Shown here: one piece after another, positions 62,434 through 64,000 of the stretch | Numbering within the stretch: position 1 is the stretch's first letter | Layout: each line of letters begins with the position of its first letter | Origin: Carnegiea gigantea | Taxonomy: Eukaryota; Streptophyta; Magnoliopsida; Caryophyllales; Cactaceae | DNA: 64,000 bases | Assembly (NCBI GenBank): GCA_029747015.1 | Contig: JAKOGI010000001.1 | Location: 5,003,501 to 5,067,500, forward strand | Direction: 5' to 3' | The notes under the pieces: generated by a model | The model's input: only the letters and a program-made list of their open reading frames with translations | Told to the model about the DNA's origin: nothing | Databases searched by the model: none | Program-made: the position numbers and the translations under genes

Positions 62434-63275
62434 GGCCCTATTTGGCAATCAGCTGTTAGCTGTTAGCTGATTGAATTAGCTGTTAGCTATTAGCTGATTG
62501 TATTAGCTGTTTGACTTAACTGATTGCGTTAGCTGTTTCTGAAAAAAGTGTTTGGTAACATTAGCTGTTTCTAACAAGCTTATTTGGTGAAATTTCATTT
62601 GTACCCCTTAACAAAACTTCATTACTTTTTTAATAACATAATTATTTTTATTGCATTTTCATTTTTCTTTTTAACATGAATTGTGAATTATAGACTGTGA
62701 CTGGTGAAATATATAAAATTACAATTACCTTCACCCAAATTTGATGTTTATTACCATAGATTTTTTGTTTAATTGACTTTAATTTTATTTTTGGTAATAA
62801 TTAAAATTTATAACATAATAACATTTAGAAAGATCTACACCACAAAATACTAATTAATCTACATTATTTCTTAAATTGAAGAAATTTTAAAATTAAAATT
62901 ATTAATTTAAACATCATGATTTTTCACAACTCTTGTCCCAAAAGATCAAAAAACCAACGAAAAAAATCGAAAACAAAAAGTCCAATGTTACATGTAGCCC
63001 ATTTAAAAATGAAGAGTCGGATTTTTGTACTAACTAAATAAATGTAATTATGTCAAAAGAAAGGGGGTAATATGGTAAATTTAATGTTAAATATTAATAA
63101 GCTAATGTAAAAAACTCTTCCAAAGAGCTTTTTCTAAATTAGCTTTTTATACCCCAAAAGCTAATTCAAAAAGCTATTTAACTAAACAACCAAAAGAGCT
63201 TTTTGACCTAAGTCAAACAGCTGATACCCATAAAAAGAACTTTTTGAGGCAAAAAACTCTTTACCAAACAAGGCC
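62434..63275. mobile_element. MITE with GGCCCTATTTGG-type ends
   Basis: 842 bp with inverted ends GGCCCTATTTGG and, on the other strand, GGCCTTGTTTGGTAAAGAG. It is flanked by TTT on both sides (62,431-62,433 and 63,276-63,278). The left end carries a run of TTAGCTGTTAGCTGATTG-like units and the right end AGCTTTTT/AGCTATT words. No transposase frame is visible. Same family as 55,589-55,980. Confidence 0.7.
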
Positions 63276-64000
63276 TTTATCTTTTCTCCCTTTCTATTTC
63301 AATTGAATAATCATGCGTTTTAGACTTTTTAATATTTGTTTGTACGTGCACAGTAAGTGGCCCCTCAATCCTTCTTGGGAATATTCCTTCGGAATTCGAA
63401 TACAATTGCAATGCTTTTTCCTCTTCTGTTTGATTGAACACATAACTACTCAAGGTTTCATAAATCTAAGTTTTTAACAACAATCTTTACAAAGTAAATT
63501 AATGAATATTTATAGTTAAAAAAATGTATCGACTTTTTAGGCGAGAAAGAATGGTAATAATATAAGTGTTATATTAAGACACTAAAAATATTTTGTATTG
63601 GACTAAATTATATAAAATAATCAAATAATAATTCGTTAGACTCAGTTTCAGTTATCAAATTTATATGTTTATTGAGACTATACGTATGAATGCAAATGAT
63701 ATTATGGTAAGATTAAACTTGTTGGTCGAAAAGTAACATATATATAATCATTTAATTATTTGTAAATAATAGAATAATTTTTCATAATTTATGAGAAATA
63801 ACACTCTTTTACCCTTTTTTAAAAATAATGAAAAGAAACCTTCATATAGGCGAAGTCCTCTAATGTTGGGTTTTGTGGCCGTCCAATTCCTGACGCAAAG
63901 TCGAAGACTAAAAGCAAGCAAAATAAAACAGAATTGTTAAATCAGTTGCGTTTCTGGGAGCCCGCAGCCATCAGAACCAACCCCCCCCCCGCCCCCCGAA
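63276..64000. other. Intergenic right end of window
   Basis: No gene seen. Ends in a C10-G-C6 run at about 63,981-63,997. Confidence 0.5.

Noticed and set aside
1..64000. CRISPR arrays, operons, tRNA or rRNA genes, organelle DNA inserts, microRNA hairpins
   Set aside because: None seen: no regularly spaced direct repeats with unique spacers, no cloverleaf, no recognised organelle gene, and none of the common plant microRNA sequences I remember.

Overview
The window is nuclear DNA of a flowering plant, most likely a eudicot. It is AT-rich, has spliced genes with long AT-rich introns, Ty1/copia and L1-type retroelements, and many small inverted-repeat (MITE) elements. There are no tRNA or rRNA genes and no bacterial-style gene clusters. 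I cannot name the species. Only two host genes can be assembled with confidence. Both are on the minus strand, and both had to be put together exon by exon because many exons are too short to stand out as open frames.

Layout. 1-15.8 kb is intergenic, with Tourist/PIF-Harbinger-like MITEs at the left end, one SINE-like repeat and simple repeats. 15,868-21,138 is an old, decayed Copia element on the plus strand: 267-bp LTRs with about 15 differences, target duplication GAAAT. 21,953-22,468 is a hAT-like MITE. 22,873-27,990 is a young Copia element on the minus strand: 257-bp LTRs with 2 differences, target duplication GAAAG. It interrupts a 151-codon open frame and lies just downstream of the next gene. 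28,351-35,770 is an Aux/IAA gene of the IAA8/IAA9 type, 369 residues in six coding exons plus a 5'-UTR exon. Its fifth coding-region gap is a 3.9-kb intron containing a complete 1,963-bp non-autonomous LTR element (target duplication CACTG). That element carries a decayed reading frame resembling an RRM of polypyrimidine-tract-binding proteins. 38,856-40,747 is a bHLH93-like transcription factor of 342 residues in four exons. 41-64 kb is intergenic. It holds a truncated L1-type LINE (about 45.06-48.76 kb), a 1,009-bp hAT-like element with a perfect 8-bp target duplication, several Harbinger-like MITEs, SINE-like repeats (one split by a MITE) and simple repeats.

The bHLH93-like and IAA9-like genes are neighbours on one strand. 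As I recall, the Arabidopsis genes bHLH93 (AT5G65640) and IAA9 (AT5G65670) are also close neighbours, so this looks like an old conserved gene pair now surrounded and invaded by transposons. The IAA9-like protein would be an auxin-degraded repressor of ARF factors. The bHLH93-like protein would be a nuclear DNA-binding dimer. Nothing in the sequence shows that they act together.
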